Assembly: GCF_018916875.1 (NCBI RefSeq) | Contig: NZ_JAHLNO010000004.1 | Coordinates: 451,924 to 515,923 of the forward strand | DNA from: Virgibacillus proomii | GTDB lineage: Bacteria; Bacillota; Bacilli; Bacillales; Amphibacillaceae | Length of the DNA: 64,000 nucleotides | Reading direction: 5' to 3' | Shown: piece by piece, positions 37,197 to 45,379 of the stretch | How the letters are laid out: each line of letters begins with the position of its first letter | Position numbering within the stretch: position 1 is the first letter of the stretch | Translations under genes and position numbers: made by a program | Notes under the pieces: model-generated | Told to the model about the DNA's origin: nothing | Database searches by the model: none | Seen by the model: the letters and a program-made list of their open reading frames with translations, nothing else

Positions 37197-38795
37197 CTAT
37201 TTAGATTTAGTTGGAACACGACACTCTTGAGGTAGTGTAGTTGACCATGGCAAGAGTTGAGCTAGTTGTTCTTTATCTGTTGTATCTATATTGGGAAGTT
37301 TTTCAAACAAATAGCTGAGATAATGGAATGGATTTAATCCGTTTTCCTTGGCTGTTTTCACCACACTGCTAAAAAGCCAAGCTTTTCTCCCTATCACAAA
37401 AGGCTTGATCGACCGTTCTGCACAGTTATTGTCTATCTCCAATCGTCCATCCTTTAAAAATCCTTCTAAACGATCCCATTGTTTAAGACAATAGGTAACA
37501 GCTTTACCAAGTTTACTTTTGGGAAGGACAAGTGGCGTTTGTTGTTTTAGCCATGCTGAAAAAGCATCCAGCACAGGCTGACTGCGCTCTAAACGTTTTT
37601 GTAACGTTCTTGTGGGCTCAAGCTCTTTAGTTCGCGTTCGATACCAAATAGTTTATACACAAGTCTAAACCTTCTTTTGCTTTTACAGCTGTAGTGGATG
37701 AAGATTCAGGAAGCGACTGTAATGCTTCTGTGAATTTACGACGTGCGTGCGCCCAGCAACCAACCAATACTACATTCGGCACCCCATTATAGCCGGGGTA
37801 ACCGTCTACTGTTAAGTAGCCTTGATACCCTCTAGAAATCGCCGCGGATGTTTGGATGCTCGGGTTTGCTGGTAATCATGCAGAATGATTGGCACATCAG
37901 TGTGTTCAGAACGATACAACCACATATACGAATTTGAAGTGGCTTTTCTACCTGGTTCAGACAAAACCTGTATGTTTGTTTCGTCCGCATGTATGGCATC
38001 CAGTTCTAATAGGTTGGCATGCATTTCATTGTAAATGAGCTTAAGCCAAGTATGAGCACCGTATACTACCCAATTAGCTAGTGTTTGGCGTGGAATAAAG
38101 ACTCCAAATCGTTCAAATTGTTTCTCTTGGCGATACAACGGCATCCCTTCGACGTATTTTTGTGCCATGGTATATGCCATAGAAGATGGAGAGGCTAAAC
38201 TACCTGGAAATACAGGCTCTGGCATTTTAGCTATTTGAATAGGTGTTTTTATTTCATGTTGTTCACAATGGCGACAGCTATAGACGTGCTGTACGTGTTC
38301 AACAACTTTCACCTGTGCAGGAATAACCTTCAATTCTTTACGTACTTGGGTGCTCATTTCATGCAATCCACCAGCGCAACACGAATACACCTGTTCCTCA
38401 GCAGGTAAACGGTATTCTATCGTTTCCGTAGGCAGGTTTTCTAATTGCTGGCCACGTTGGCCTTTTTGCTTCTTGCGTTTATATGTAATCGTCTCAACAG
38501 TAGGCTCTTCATGTGTAGAATCAGAAGTGTCCTCTACCTCGTTGAAAAGAGACAGTTGGTCGGAATTTGTCTTCTCGCTAGAAGAGCCAAATTTTTGTTT
38601 TTGAAGCAATCTAAATTGTTCTTCATAACATTGTAATTTTGCTTCTAGCTCTTCCTTTTCCATTTCAAGCTTTTCGTTGAGCTCTTGATAATATTCAATT
38701 GAGTTCTTTTTCGTTTGCGCTGTTTTTTCCATAAAATAAGGATACGAAAAAGAATCCGACTTGCCTAGTCGAATTCCCGTATTTGTATATTTCAA
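37197..38795 (-). pseudogene. IS66-family transposase TnpC, frameshifted
   Basis: Two long pieces of one transposase. The N-terminal part (38795-37812, ~327 residues) has a coiled-coil start ([18 protein letters not shown]), a Cys-containing zinc-finger-like segment and the DDE region [13 protein letters not shown]. The C-terminal part (37574-37197) includes RLEIDNNCAERSIKPFVIGR with the catalytic Glu, ending KENGLNPFHYLSYLFE, typical of IS66. Between 37811 and 37575 the frame is lost through frameshifts and a stop (NLWRAR-type text can still be traced). The protein cannot be made intact. Confidence 0.85.
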
Positions 38796-38871
38796 TTTTT
38801 TATAGAATGGTTCGCGCTGTCACTTCGCTGTGTGCCTGTTGCTGGTTCATCGATATTCAATCCAACAACCA

Positions 38872-39144
38872 GCGAAACTAGCGTGGGCTAATATGCATAG
38901 GAGTTGTATCTTTCTCGGATGGCCAGTGAAATGTTCCTTTTTCTAATCGCCGATAATACAACCAAAACCCGTTGACTTCCCATTGCAGTATTTTCAACTT
39001 ATCAAGAATACGAAAAGGCAAGGAGAAAAAGGGTCTAAATCAAAGCATTCTGTCGCAATGGCAGCAAGGCCATCAATGGATTTGCGCATACCGGTGCTGC
39101 CTCGAGCTAAGTACACTTGTTCAAATGGAGCACTCGTTAACATG
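38872..39144 (-). pseudogene. IS66 TnpB (Orf2-like), degenerate
   Basis: Minus-strand text begins MLTSAPFEQVYLARGSTGMR and continues KSIDGLAAIATECFDLDPFS, then LFVFL and several stop codons. This is the characteristic IS66 Orf2 (TnpB) start, which normally reads on for about 115 residues. It lies between the tnpA and tnpC relics in the standard order. The stops make it non-functional. Confidence 0.7.
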
Positions 39145-39474
39145 ATTGCTTCTCTAAAACATGAACAATATCCGATAATAAGTTCATATCTGTTCCTGAT
39201 CGCACTTCAATGGAGGTGGAACCAACATGAATGAATATAGGCTCCTTCTCGTGAGATGGAACAAGTTGACAATCATTCATTTGAACGGTCAGCCATTGTG
39301 TTTCTATTGATGTACTTCTGGAAGAATTGTCGTGCTCACGAAATTGTTGCACCCAATAATACATCTGATGCGTTTTAATTCTTGCCCTCGGCACCATTCC
39401 GCTATGCTTTGTCCACTTTTCTTCCAGGCATCGTATCGCATTCTCCATTCTATTCGCTTGTCTTTTAGGGTCAT
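39137..39474 (-). pseudogene. IS66 TnpA-like helix-turn-helix protein, frameshifted
   Basis: Starts MTLKDKRIEWRMRYDAWKKS at 39474 and then shifts frame near 39370-39400 to continue THQMYYWVQQFREH and a C-terminal part ending HVLEKQSC. The N-terminal segment looks like the small helix-turn-helix protein encoded first in many IS66 elements. It is followed immediately by the tnpB relic. A single frameshift seems enough to explain the two overlapping frames. Confidence 0.6.
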
Positions 39475-39591
39475 TGCATAACCTCCCAATTTGTTTTCTA
39501 AGAAGATTATCACATAGATGCCATTAGATTGTTATGTGTATTTTATTTTACGCTTTATAGTATAAGAAAAACTATAGCTTTCGCCATAAAG

Positions 39592-39615
39592 ACTTGGCGA
39601 TAAGCCAAGTTTTTC
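39592..39615 (+). terminator. Rho-independent terminator upstream of phoU
   Basis: ACTTGGC (39592-39598), loop GATAA, GCCAAGT (39604-39610), followed directly by a T-run. No plus-strand gene now ends just before it because the IS66 remnant begins 35 bp upstream, so it is an orphan of a lost gene. It also insulates phoU from upstream transcription. Confidence 0.75.
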
Positions 39616-39623
39616 TAAAATAA

Positions 39624-39640
39624 TTTACAAAGATTTTACA
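39624..39640 (+). promoter_or_regulatory. PhoP-box-like tandem TTTACA sites
   Basis: Two perfect TTTACA hexamers separated by exactly 5 bp (39624-39629 and 39635-39640), the pattern of Bacillus PhoP boxes (TT(A/T/C)ACA repeats with 5 bp spacing). A weaker TTCTAA lies one period upstream. A TAGAAT -10-like box is at 39672-39677. Placement before phoU makes phosphate control plausible. Confidence 0.5.
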
Positions 39641-39708
39641 TAATCTCAATGATTCGTACATAGTGTTTTGCTAGAATAATGGTATGTTGGAAGATTAGGA
39701 GGGGCAAT

Positions 39709-40365
39709 ATGCAGACAAGAGGGCAATTTGACCAAGAGCTTAAAACAATTGACGATGCAATTGTTGAAGTAGCTAACTTGACAGAAAAAGCCTTAGAAAA
39801 TGCTATGGAATCACTATTTAATCAAGATATTCAATTAGCTGAACAAGTGATTGAAGCCGATAAAGATATTGATAAAAAAGAATTAGAAATAAACGATAAA
39901 ATCGTATTGCTAATTGCAAAACAAAATCCAGTCGCTACTGATTTACGACGGCTAATCACTGCTTTACAGATCGTTGCTGATTTAGAAAGAATGGCTGATA
40001 ATGCTAGAAATATTGCGCGTTCAACGATTCGTTTAGGAGAAAGCGAGGCGGCGTTAATTCCTAAACGACTGCATACAATGAAGGATGCATTAATCAATAT
40101 GCTTCATAAAGCTATCACGGCTTTTACGGAAGAGAATAGCAAATTAGCTAGTCAGCTAGCTGAGATGGATGATTTCGTTGATAAAGAAAATAAGCTAATT
40201 CTTAGTGAATTATTAGGAGAGACTGCAACAAATCCGGATAAGATCCAATATATTATGCAGATTTCTTTATGCTCTAGATATTTAGAGCGTTTTGGGGATC
40301 ATATTACGAATATTGGTGAGAGCATTTTATATTTGATTAAAGGCGAAAACTATAATTTGAATTAA
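39709..40365 (+). CDS. phoU: PhoU, phosphate-signalling regulator
   Basis: A 218-residue all-helical PhoU protein made of two similar three-helix repeats. Each repeat has the conserved region with Glu/Asp metal-binding residues: DKDIDKKELEINDKIVLLIAKQNPVATDLR in the first and the DDFVDKENKLI stretch in the second. The ending YLERFGDHITNIGESILYL is diagnostic. PhoU links the Pst phosphate importer to PhoR/PhoP signalling. Here no pst gene lies upstream; instead a terminator, a PhoP-box-like site and IS66 debris. ATG 39709 follows AGGAGGGG at 39697-39704; an in-frame ATG 30 bp upstream lacks a ribosome site. Confidence 0.92.
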   Translation: MQTRGQFDQELKTIDDAIVEVANLTEKALENAMESLFNQDIQLAEQVIEADKDIDKKELEINDKIVLLIAKQNPVATDLRRLITALQIVADLERMADNARNIARSTIRLGESEAALIPKRLHTMKDALINMLHKAITAFTEENSKLASQLAEMDDFVDKENKLILSELLGETATNPDKIQYIMQISLCSRYLERFGDHITNIGESILYLIKGENYNLN

Positions 40366-40410
40366 AAATAAGCTAAAAAGCAGCACTTTGTCTGCTTTTT
40401 AGCTTATTTT
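40365..40410. terminator. Bidirectional terminator between phoU and the convergent yqzC-like gene
   Basis: A perfect stem of about 19 bp: the arm 40365-40383 (AAAATAAGCT...) pairs with 40392-40410 (...AGCTTATTTT), with a short loop. A/T-rich arms give T-runs in both directions. The minus-strand stop codon at 40404-40406 lies inside the stem, so the hairpin serves both convergent genes. Confidence 0.85.
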
Positions 40411-40979
40411 GTAATTGCTTCTGCAATTTCGTATAAGCTCATATCACTTGATACTTTAAATTTACCTAATTGTACTTTTTCACTATAATTATGTTTCTCT
40501 AAGTACTTATTAAACTCACTAGCATCATCAATAATGTCATTTTCTTCTAATAGATCGCTTATATCCGAAGAAGGCATTCCTGATTTAATTTTTAATGTAT
40601 ATGTTTTATTTTTCTCTTTATCTTCCTTATCTTTTTCTTTATCCTCTCGATCATTATTCTCTCTCTTGTTGTCAGCTTCTTTTTGTTTATCTTTATTTTT
40701 CTCATCGTTCGTTTTTTCTGCTGCTTTCGCTTTTGTCGTTGGCTGTTCTTCTTTCTGAGGAGTCTGAGAATCTGTGGCCCCTTGTTCATCAACAGATAGA
40801 GCAATATATTCAGAGTCTGATAAAACGTGATAACCCTTCTCTTCAATTAGTTTCACTAGTTCTTCGTCGGATAGGTTATCTGCAGTTTGAATATTTCCAT
40901 TGGAAAAAAAATAAAAGCCTAGCATGATAACGCCGGCAGTTAATAAACCAATAGCGAAAACACGTACCGGTTGTTTCAT
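40404..40979 (-). CDS. Membrane-anchored YqzC-like protein with MltG/YceG-like C-terminal domain
   Basis: 191 residues: a single N-terminal membrane helix (~8-26, VFAIGLLTAGVIMLGFYFF), then a segment with LSDEELVKLIEEKGYHVLS. A very charged low-complexity linker follows (~75-125, Lys/Glu/Asp-rich repeats), and a C-terminal region reading LKIKSGMPSSDISDLLEENDIID resembles the LysM-like start of MltG/YceG proteins. The catalytic part of MltG is absent, so it is not a lytic transglycosylase. Gene order relative to rpmG and yqgN matches Bacillus yqzC. It follows a small yqzD-like gene on the same strand. Function unknown, probably envelope-associated. Start after a GGGAGGAGG site. Confidence 0.65.
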   Translation of the reverse strand: MKQPVRVFAIGLLTAGVIMLGFYFFSNGNIQTADNLSDEELVKLIEEKGYHVLSDSEYIALSVDEQGATDSQTPQKEEQPTTKAKAAEKTNDEKNKDKQKEADNKRENNDREDKEKDKEDKEKNKTYTLKIKSGMPSSDISDLLEENDIIDDASEFNKYLEKHNYSEKVQLGKFKVSSDMSLYEIAEAITK

Positions 40980-40997
40980 GTTTTCCTCCTCCCTTCA

Positions 40998-41213
40998 TTA
41001 TCTATTATCAATGCGATTTTCAGTAAAATCTTCTGTTAGCAACTCTTCTTCTAAGATTTTAATCTTCTTTTTGATTTGGTATGTATCTTGCATCGTTGTA
41101 ATGGAAAATTGTTCTAATTGACTCTCGACTAGCTCAATTCGATCACTCATAAAAAATGATACTGCAAGTAAAACAATTCCCACAACAATAATGGAAATAA
41201 TTGCATATAACAT
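40998..41213 (-). CDS. Small membrane protein, yqzD-like position
   Basis: 71 residues: one N-terminal membrane helix ([18 protein letters not shown]) followed by a charged, probably coiled-coil tail ([15 protein letters not shown]). A good ribosome site (GGAGGG) precedes the ATG. It lies 18 bp upstream of the MltG-like gene on the minus strand, so they are likely co-transcribed. In Bacillus two small genes, yqzD and yqzC, hold this place next to the rpmG/yqgN region. I infer equivalence from position and size only. Confidence 0.6.
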   Translation of the reverse strand: MLYAIISIIVVGIVLLAVSFFMSDRIELVESQLEQFSITTMQDTYQIKKKIKILEEELLTEDFTENRIDNR

Positions 41214-41806
41214 CTGGTTCCCTCCTTTTACTCATTACTAGTTATAACATAAAATACTATCGAAAAGCCATTACAATTTTGTTATTTTTGCTGAAACAAC
41301 ACGAATTTTCATATTAAATCGATTGCATGATGTCATGATTTGGCAAGAGAGATCTAGAAAAGGTGGATGATGACAACAGGTTTAAACGTAACTTTTACAA
41401 ACCATTAAAAAGTTAAGTAGCAGTAGCCACATATGTTGAATTATATAAAAAAATGTACTAAAAATCAAAAATAGCATTTACTTGTCCAGCTAAAGTGGCG
41501 ATATACTTGAGTTATATAGTTTCTTATATTTGTATTTGTAAAATGCTATGGTAATTTTTTAAGAGAAGCTGAAGGTTAATTCTCCTTTTAGAAAAAGGTT
41601 CTAATTAATGATTAATAATGATTTCAGACTAAAAATCAAAGCATAGCGTTCATTCATAAATCACTATGATGTATAAGTTTTTGCTGAAAAATAATCTCAG
41701 GTTAAGCCTTGATACTTTCGGTAATATTTGATATTATGATTAAGTCTGAAATGAAATTTTCGCTACTACGTGATAAAGGAATTTGATATAGTTTGGAGGG
41801 AAGAAA
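41214..41806. promoter_or_regulatory. Divergent intergenic region with a possible Zur-like site
   Basis: 590 bp with no gene, between the divergent yqzD-like and rpmG genes, so it must hold both promoters. At 41602-41624 the sequence contains TTAATGATTAATAATGATTT, partly matching the Bacillus Zur-box core TAATNATTA but lacking its outer half-sites. The weak match matters only because the L33 encoded downstream is the zinc-free form, a class often under Zur. Confidence 0.25.
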
Positions 41807-41956
41807 ATGCGCGTTAATATTACTTTAGCTTGCACTGAAACAGGAGATCGTAATTATATTACAACTAAAAATAAACGTACAAATCCTGAGCGTCTTGAGC
41901 TTATGAAATATAGTCCACGACTAAAAAAACATACTCTACATCGAGAAACAAAATAA
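41807..41956 (+). CDS. rpmG: 50S ribosomal protein L33, cysteine-depleted (C-minus) form
   Basis: A 49-residue L33 reading [17 protein letters not shown] and ending [10 protein letters not shown]. The zinc-binding form of L33 has two CxxC pairs; here the first reads CTET and the second SPRL, so three of the four Cys are gone and zinc cannot be bound in the usual way. Such C-minus paralogues replace the zinc form when zinc is scarce. Its place beside yqgN and the yqzC/yqzD-like genes corresponds to rpmGA in Bacillus subtilis, which as I recall keeps the cysteines. Ribosome site GGAGGG; a strong terminator follows. Confidence 0.92.
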   Translation: MRVNITLACTETGDRNYITTKNKRTNPERLELMKYSPRLKKHTLHRETK

Positions 41957-41965
41957 GATCTTCTT

Positions 41966-42000
41966 AATAAAACCTTTATCAAAAAGATAAAGGTTTTATT
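41966..42000 (+). terminator. Terminator of rpmG
   Basis: A perfect 15 bp stem, 41966-41980 (AATAAAACCTTTATC) against 41986-42000, with an AAAAA loop and T-rich flank. It starts 9 bp after the rpmG stop and makes rpmG a monocistronic unit. Confidence 0.85.
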
Positions 42001-42044
42001 ATTATCATAGTCTTCATTATGGATAACTTTTTGGAAAATAACAT

Positions 42045-42256
42045 CATCTAGCTTAAGTGCTCAATCTGTAGCAAATTTCCCTCTTTTTTCTACGACAACT
42101 CAACATGGGCTTGAATCTAAAGGAAGGTCGACTAAAGGTGGGCTTGAGCTCAGGCGTCGACATCCCCCTGTTTTAGAGGCATGTTTTCTTGATCTCGGTT
42201 AGAAACTCTCCAGTTTGTACACGTTAAACAAGCACCTGAGCTTTTGTTCTTGCATA
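42045..42256. repeat. Diverged dispersed repeat, copy 1 (of two)
   Basis: No gene in 42001-42447. Part of it is similar by eye to 47896-48052: both have CTAG(C/T)TTA-TG/CGCTCAA, then GTAGCAAA, CAACAT-GGCTTG, CTCCAGTTTG, and end GCTTTTGTTC. Similarity is patchy, as in an old, non-coding dispersed repeat common between genes in Bacilli. The rest of the interval shows nothing definite apart from promoter-like AT-rich DNA before yqgN. Confidence 0.4.
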
Positions 42257-42447
42257 AAATTATGTTAAAGTTATATATAGAAAAGTGATAAGTGTAATAC
42301 TGTTAAAAAATGGATAAGAATAAGGTTCATATTTGGTTTGTTTTTGCACTCTATAAGCATCTAACCATATAGATTCTGCTGCTTGAAATAACATTATACG
42401 CCAATTATAGATAACTTCAACCATATGGAAGGGAGGAAGCTAGCTTA

Positions 42448-43002
42448 GTGACGAAGGAGAAATTACGCTCAACTGGAATTGCTAAGTTAAAAAAATTCAG
42501 TGAGGAAGAGAAAAAGGGAACGGAGAAACAGTTACATGCTCATCTCCTTACTTCTCACTTGTGGAAACAAGCAAAAACTGTTGGCATAACCATATCACAA
42601 GGTTTTGAATGGGATACAATGAAAATTATTGAAACAGGCTGGGAGCAAGGGAAAACAGTTTGTGTGCCAAAATGTTTTCCAGCTACAAAAGGAATGGATT
42701 TTTTTCAAATCGATACATATGAGCAATTAGAAGTTGTTTACTACAATTTGCTTGAACCGAAACCGAGTATGACCAAGCATATCCTACCAGAGCGAATAGA
42801 TTTGTTATTAGTTCCTGGTATTATCTTTGATCGACAAGGATACAGGATTGGCTTTGGTGGTGGATATTATGACCGTTTTTTAGTAAAGTATAAAAATAAA
42901 ACGGCATCGATTCTACATAGTTCTCAACTCATTGATACCATCCCAAAGGATCCTTTTGACTTACCTGTTGACTATTTAATTACGGAGCATGGATGGATAT
43001 AA
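42448..43002 (+). CDS. yqgN: 5-formyltetrahydrofolate cyclo-ligase
   Basis: 184 residues of the 5-FTHF cyclo-ligase family. It begins with a basic helix (TKEKLRSTGIAKLKKFSEEEK), has the KTVCVPKCFP substrate region, and ends with the ATP-binding signature DLLLVPGIIFDRQGYRIGFGGGYYDRFL. The enzyme converts 5-formyl-THF with ATP to 5,10-methenyl-THF in folate recycling. GTG start at 42448, after GGGAGGAAG. In Bacillus this gene (yqgN) also follows rpmG, so the locus is ancestral backbone rather than part of the island. Confidence 0.92.
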   Translation: MTKEKLRSTGIAKLKKFSEEEKKGTEKQLHAHLLTSHLWKQAKTVGITISQGFEWDTMKIIETGWEQGKTVCVPKCFPATKGMDFFQIDTYEQLEVVYYNLLEPKPSMTKHILPERIDLLLVPGIIFDRQGYRIGFGGGYYDRFLVKYKNKTASILHSSQLIDTIPKDPFDLPVDYLITEHGWI

Positions 43003-43035
43003 AAGGAAGGTTTTTAAGTTTTACAATAATTTTAT

Positions 43036-43216
43036 CCCGCATGTAACTGGTAGTAAGACCTCTACCAATGCTACGAGGTGAAATCTAGAAGGATAAGTGG
43101 AGGAACCAACTGAAGTCAAATGCTCGATTCTGTCCAGAGGTTTTTAGGTCATACCCTTGTGGTACTAATAATCAGTGGGGGATAAAAGAAAACCCCACTG
43201 ACCGAATTCACTTTAT
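43036..43216 (+). repeat. 180-nt structured repeat, copy A (IS200/IS605-like non-autonomous element)
   Basis: Starts CCCGCATGTAA directly after TTTAT (43031-43035). It shares with copies at 49352-49528 and 53036-53215 the 5' end, a central block ending CATACCCTTGTGGTACTAA, and a 3' hairpin, here TCAGTGGGG/CCCCACTGA. An inner helix CTCTAC/GTGGAG is kept. This is the most diverged copy; the outer helix is only partly preserved. Confidence 0.7.
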
Positions 43217-43285
43217 AATAAATGTATAAAACTTCATGCTTCTGCCATAACTAAGAACACAACTTAGAAAAAAGAGGTGTTCCTA

Positions 43286-43465
43286 TTGCGTATTATAGTT
43301 TTAATTGCTGGTATACTAACTACTGCAGCTTTATTATTTAAATGGCGCTATCGAGTAATGAATAATCTTTTGGCGATCGGTTTTTTGCGTAAATTAGCTG
43401 TCCTGCTATCAATGAATATGCCGACAGTACGCAGTAAATTAATCCCTTGGATGTTTAAATCATGA
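43286..43465 (+). CDS. Small membrane protein, yqgO-like position
   Basis: 59 residues with an N-terminal hydrophobic helix (RIIVLIAGILTTAALLF), then a basic segment and a second mildly hydrophobic stretch ending WMFKS. TTG 43286 is chosen because AAAGAGGTG at 43271-43279 is spaced for it. The gene lies between yqgN and the rhomboid gene, where Bacillus has the small gene yqgO. Equivalence is positional; the function is unknown. A hairpin terminator follows. Confidence 0.55.
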   Translation: MRIIVLIAGILTTAALLFKWRYRVMNNLLAIGFLRKLAVLLSMNMPTVRSKLIPWMFKS

Positions 43466-43519
43466 TAAATGGTGAAGAATTTACATGCCAAACAGATACA
43501 TGAATATCATCCACTGGAA

Positions 43520-43549
43520 AAAAGAAGTTGTGGAAAACAACTTCTTTTA
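43520..43549 (+). terminator. Terminator after the yqgO-like gene
   Basis: Perfect 12 bp stem AAAAGAAGTTGT (43520-43531) and ACAACTTCTTTT (43537-43548) with a short loop. The T-rich arm end serves as the U-tract. It lies 54 bp after the stop. Confidence 0.75.
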
Positions 43550-43637
43550 TCATATATAGCACTTATACTATATATAAAGAGAAAAAGCTTAACAATATTC
43601 AGATTAACGAAGGTAGAACTTAAGGGGAGATGTGGTA

Positions 43638-45188
43638 ATGTATTTGGATGAACAATATAAATTGTACAAACTGGCAGTTCAATTTGTTTCCGCTGACAAT
43701 TATGATGTACTATATGTAAATGATCAAGGCAATGAAATATGGTTAGAAAAGAAGCAAGGAAAAACTTCAAATGTTGTACGATTGATTAACCAGGGATTTG
43801 ATTGGACAAATCATTTAAAAAAAGATATCGCTGTTGTTTTTCAGAAAGTGAAATCAATGAAGCGTCTGTTACGTGGAAGAATTATTGAAATACATAATAT
43901 TTATATTTCTGAACATGCTCCGGTTGATGATTGGGAACTTTTAAAAAAACCAATGAAGTTAAATACGAAGCAATCTATTTCAATGCAGCTTTATTACTTA
44001 TCTAATTCTCATTATGAAGAAGAAAAACAAAGACTTGCAAGTGAAGTCGGTGTTTCCATCATAGATACAGATATTTCATTGGATATAGAGGAAAAAGAAA
44101 GGAAGTTAGTCTCCTATAAACAGTATTTAACTCAACATGTGTTTGATCGTCAACAACAAACCAAGGCTGTTTTTTCCTTTGGTAAGCCAAGACTTACATA
44201 TATTATCTTGCTTTTATGTATCGGTATGTTTTTACTTCTTGAGTTGAACGGTGGAAGTAAAAATACGGAAACATTAATCAAATTTGGCGCTAAGTTCAAT
44301 CCTGCAATTATTGAAGATGGTGAATGGTGGCGGATAATTAGCTCCATGTTTTTACACATTGGATTACTCCATTTGGCAATGAATATGATTGCCGTTTATT
44401 ATTTGGGATCATTAGTTGAAAGAATCTATGGATCCATACGGTTTCTGATCATTTATTTTCTAGCAGGGATTGGCGGAGGATTAGCTAGTTTTGCTTTTTC
44501 TGTAAACATAGCTGCCGGAGCATCTGGCGCATTGTTTGGACTGTTTGGTGCATTATTATTTTTCGGTCTTTATCATCGTACAATATTTTTCCAAACCATT
44601 GGCACCAATGTGCTCCTGTTAATAGGCATTAACATCGTTTTTGGGTTCTCTGTTCCGCAAATTGATAATAGTGCACATTTAGGTGGTCTTATCGCTGGTT
44701 TTATCGCATCATCAATTGTCCATTTGCCGAAACATAGAGATTTACTAAAACAATTAAGTGCACTTGCCATTTTCATTGCGCTTCTATTTGGTATTGTTCA
44801 ATATGGGTTAGTTAATAATCAGAATAGTCAACTCTATCATGCCATGCAATTAGAAAGACTGGTAAAGGAAGGAAATTATGATAAGGCGATCGAGCAAGCT
44901 AATCAAGCATTACGCAGTGAAGGGGACTTAAAAGCGGCTATCTTATTTCAGCGGTCTTATGCGTATATTGAATTAAATCGGCCTGATCAAGCAATCAAAG
45001 ATCTAGAGGAAAGCATTGAACTGGATAATAGCGTTCCAGAGGCACATTATAATCTTGCTTTCTTATATTTTCGTAATGGGGAGATGAATAAGGCGGATGC
45101 TGCTATCAAAAAAGCATATCAATTGGACCCGAATAACCCGAAAATTACTGAGCTATATGAGAAAATCACTGGAAAAACAGCAAAATAA
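43638..45188 (+). CDS. gluP: Rhomboid intramembrane serine protease with TPR tail (GluP/YqgP)
   Basis: 516 residues: a cytoplasmic N-terminal domain (~1-170), then a rhomboid core of about six to seven helices from ~185. The core holds EDGEWWRIISSMFLHIGLLHLAMN, the catalytic Ser in GASGALFGLFG and the catalytic His in SAHLGGLIAGF. A C-terminal TPR region (~415-515) ends with AHYNLAFLYFRNGEMNKADA. Bacillus YqgP/GluP cleaves membrane proteins such as the magnesium transporter MgtE. Length and domain order match. ATG 43638 has GGGGAG 8 bp upstream; a GTG two codons earlier is possible but less well spaced. Confidence 0.92.
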   Translation: MYLDEQYKLYKLAVQFVSADNYDVLYVNDQGNEIWLEKKQGKTSNVVRLINQGFDWTNHLKKDIAVVFQKVKSMKRLLRGRIIEIHNIYISEHAPVDDWELLKKPMKLNTKQSISMQLYYLSNSHYEEEKQRLASEVGVSIIDTDISLDIEEKERKLVSYKQYLTQHVFDRQQQTKAVFSFGKPRLTYIILLLCIGMFLLLELNGGSKNTETLIKFGAKFNPAIIEDGEWWRIISSMFLHIGLLHLAMNMIAVYYLGSLVERIYGSIRFLIIYFLAGIGGGLASFAFSVNIAAGASGALFGLFGALLFFGLYHRTIFFQTIGTNVLLLIGINIVFGFSVPQIDNSAHLGGLIAGFIASSIVHLPKHRDLLKQLSALAIFIALLFGIVQYGLVNNQNSQLYHAMQLERLVKEGNYDKAIEQANQALRSEGDLKAAILFQRSYAYIELNRPDQAIKDLEESIELDNSVPEAHYNLAFLYFRNGEMNKADAAIKKAYQLDPNNPKITELYEKITGKTAK

Positions 45189-45255
45189 CCAAGGAAGTTT
45201 ACATCTGGTTTTTATTAATCGGACAGTGGAAAGATCAAAGAATATTAGTTATAAG

Positions 45256-45324
45256 AAACATACTAAGAATTAGTGGGTAGAGTCATCCGTCGATGACTCT
45301 ACCCATTAATCTTAGTATGTTTTT
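45256..45324. terminator. Very long bidirectional terminator hairpin
   Basis: AAACATACTAAGA... (from 45256) pairs with ...TCTTAGTATGTTTT (to 45324) in a nearly perfect stem of about 30 bp. The inner arms are GGGTAGAGTCAT/ATGACTCTACCC around a tiny loop. A- and T-runs at the two ends suit termination of both gluP and the convergent minus-strand gene. Confidence 0.85.
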
Positions 45325-45379
45325 GAAATAGTTTACATAATAATTATATGGTAAACAATATTTTTAAAAAATATTTTTG

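Larger units (their letters stand above)
37145..39557 (-). mobile_element. IS66-family element, all genes broken
   Basis: The three-gene IS66 layout (tnpA, tnpB, tnpC) reads on the minus strand. The ends match as inverted repeats: AAGCGTAAAATA-like sequence near 37147 on the plus strand and again near 39545-39556 on the minus strand. All three genes carry frameshifts or stops, so the element is inactive by itself. It abuts a terminator (39592-39615) left over from a gene that used to precede phoU, indicating that insertion and later loss removed that neighbour. Confidence 0.75.

Noticed and set aside
40592..40927. Several open frames opposite the low-complexity Lys/Glu region of the YqzC-like gene
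   Set aside because: They arise from the repetitive codons of the charged linker on the other strand; composition is unnatural and no start signal is present.
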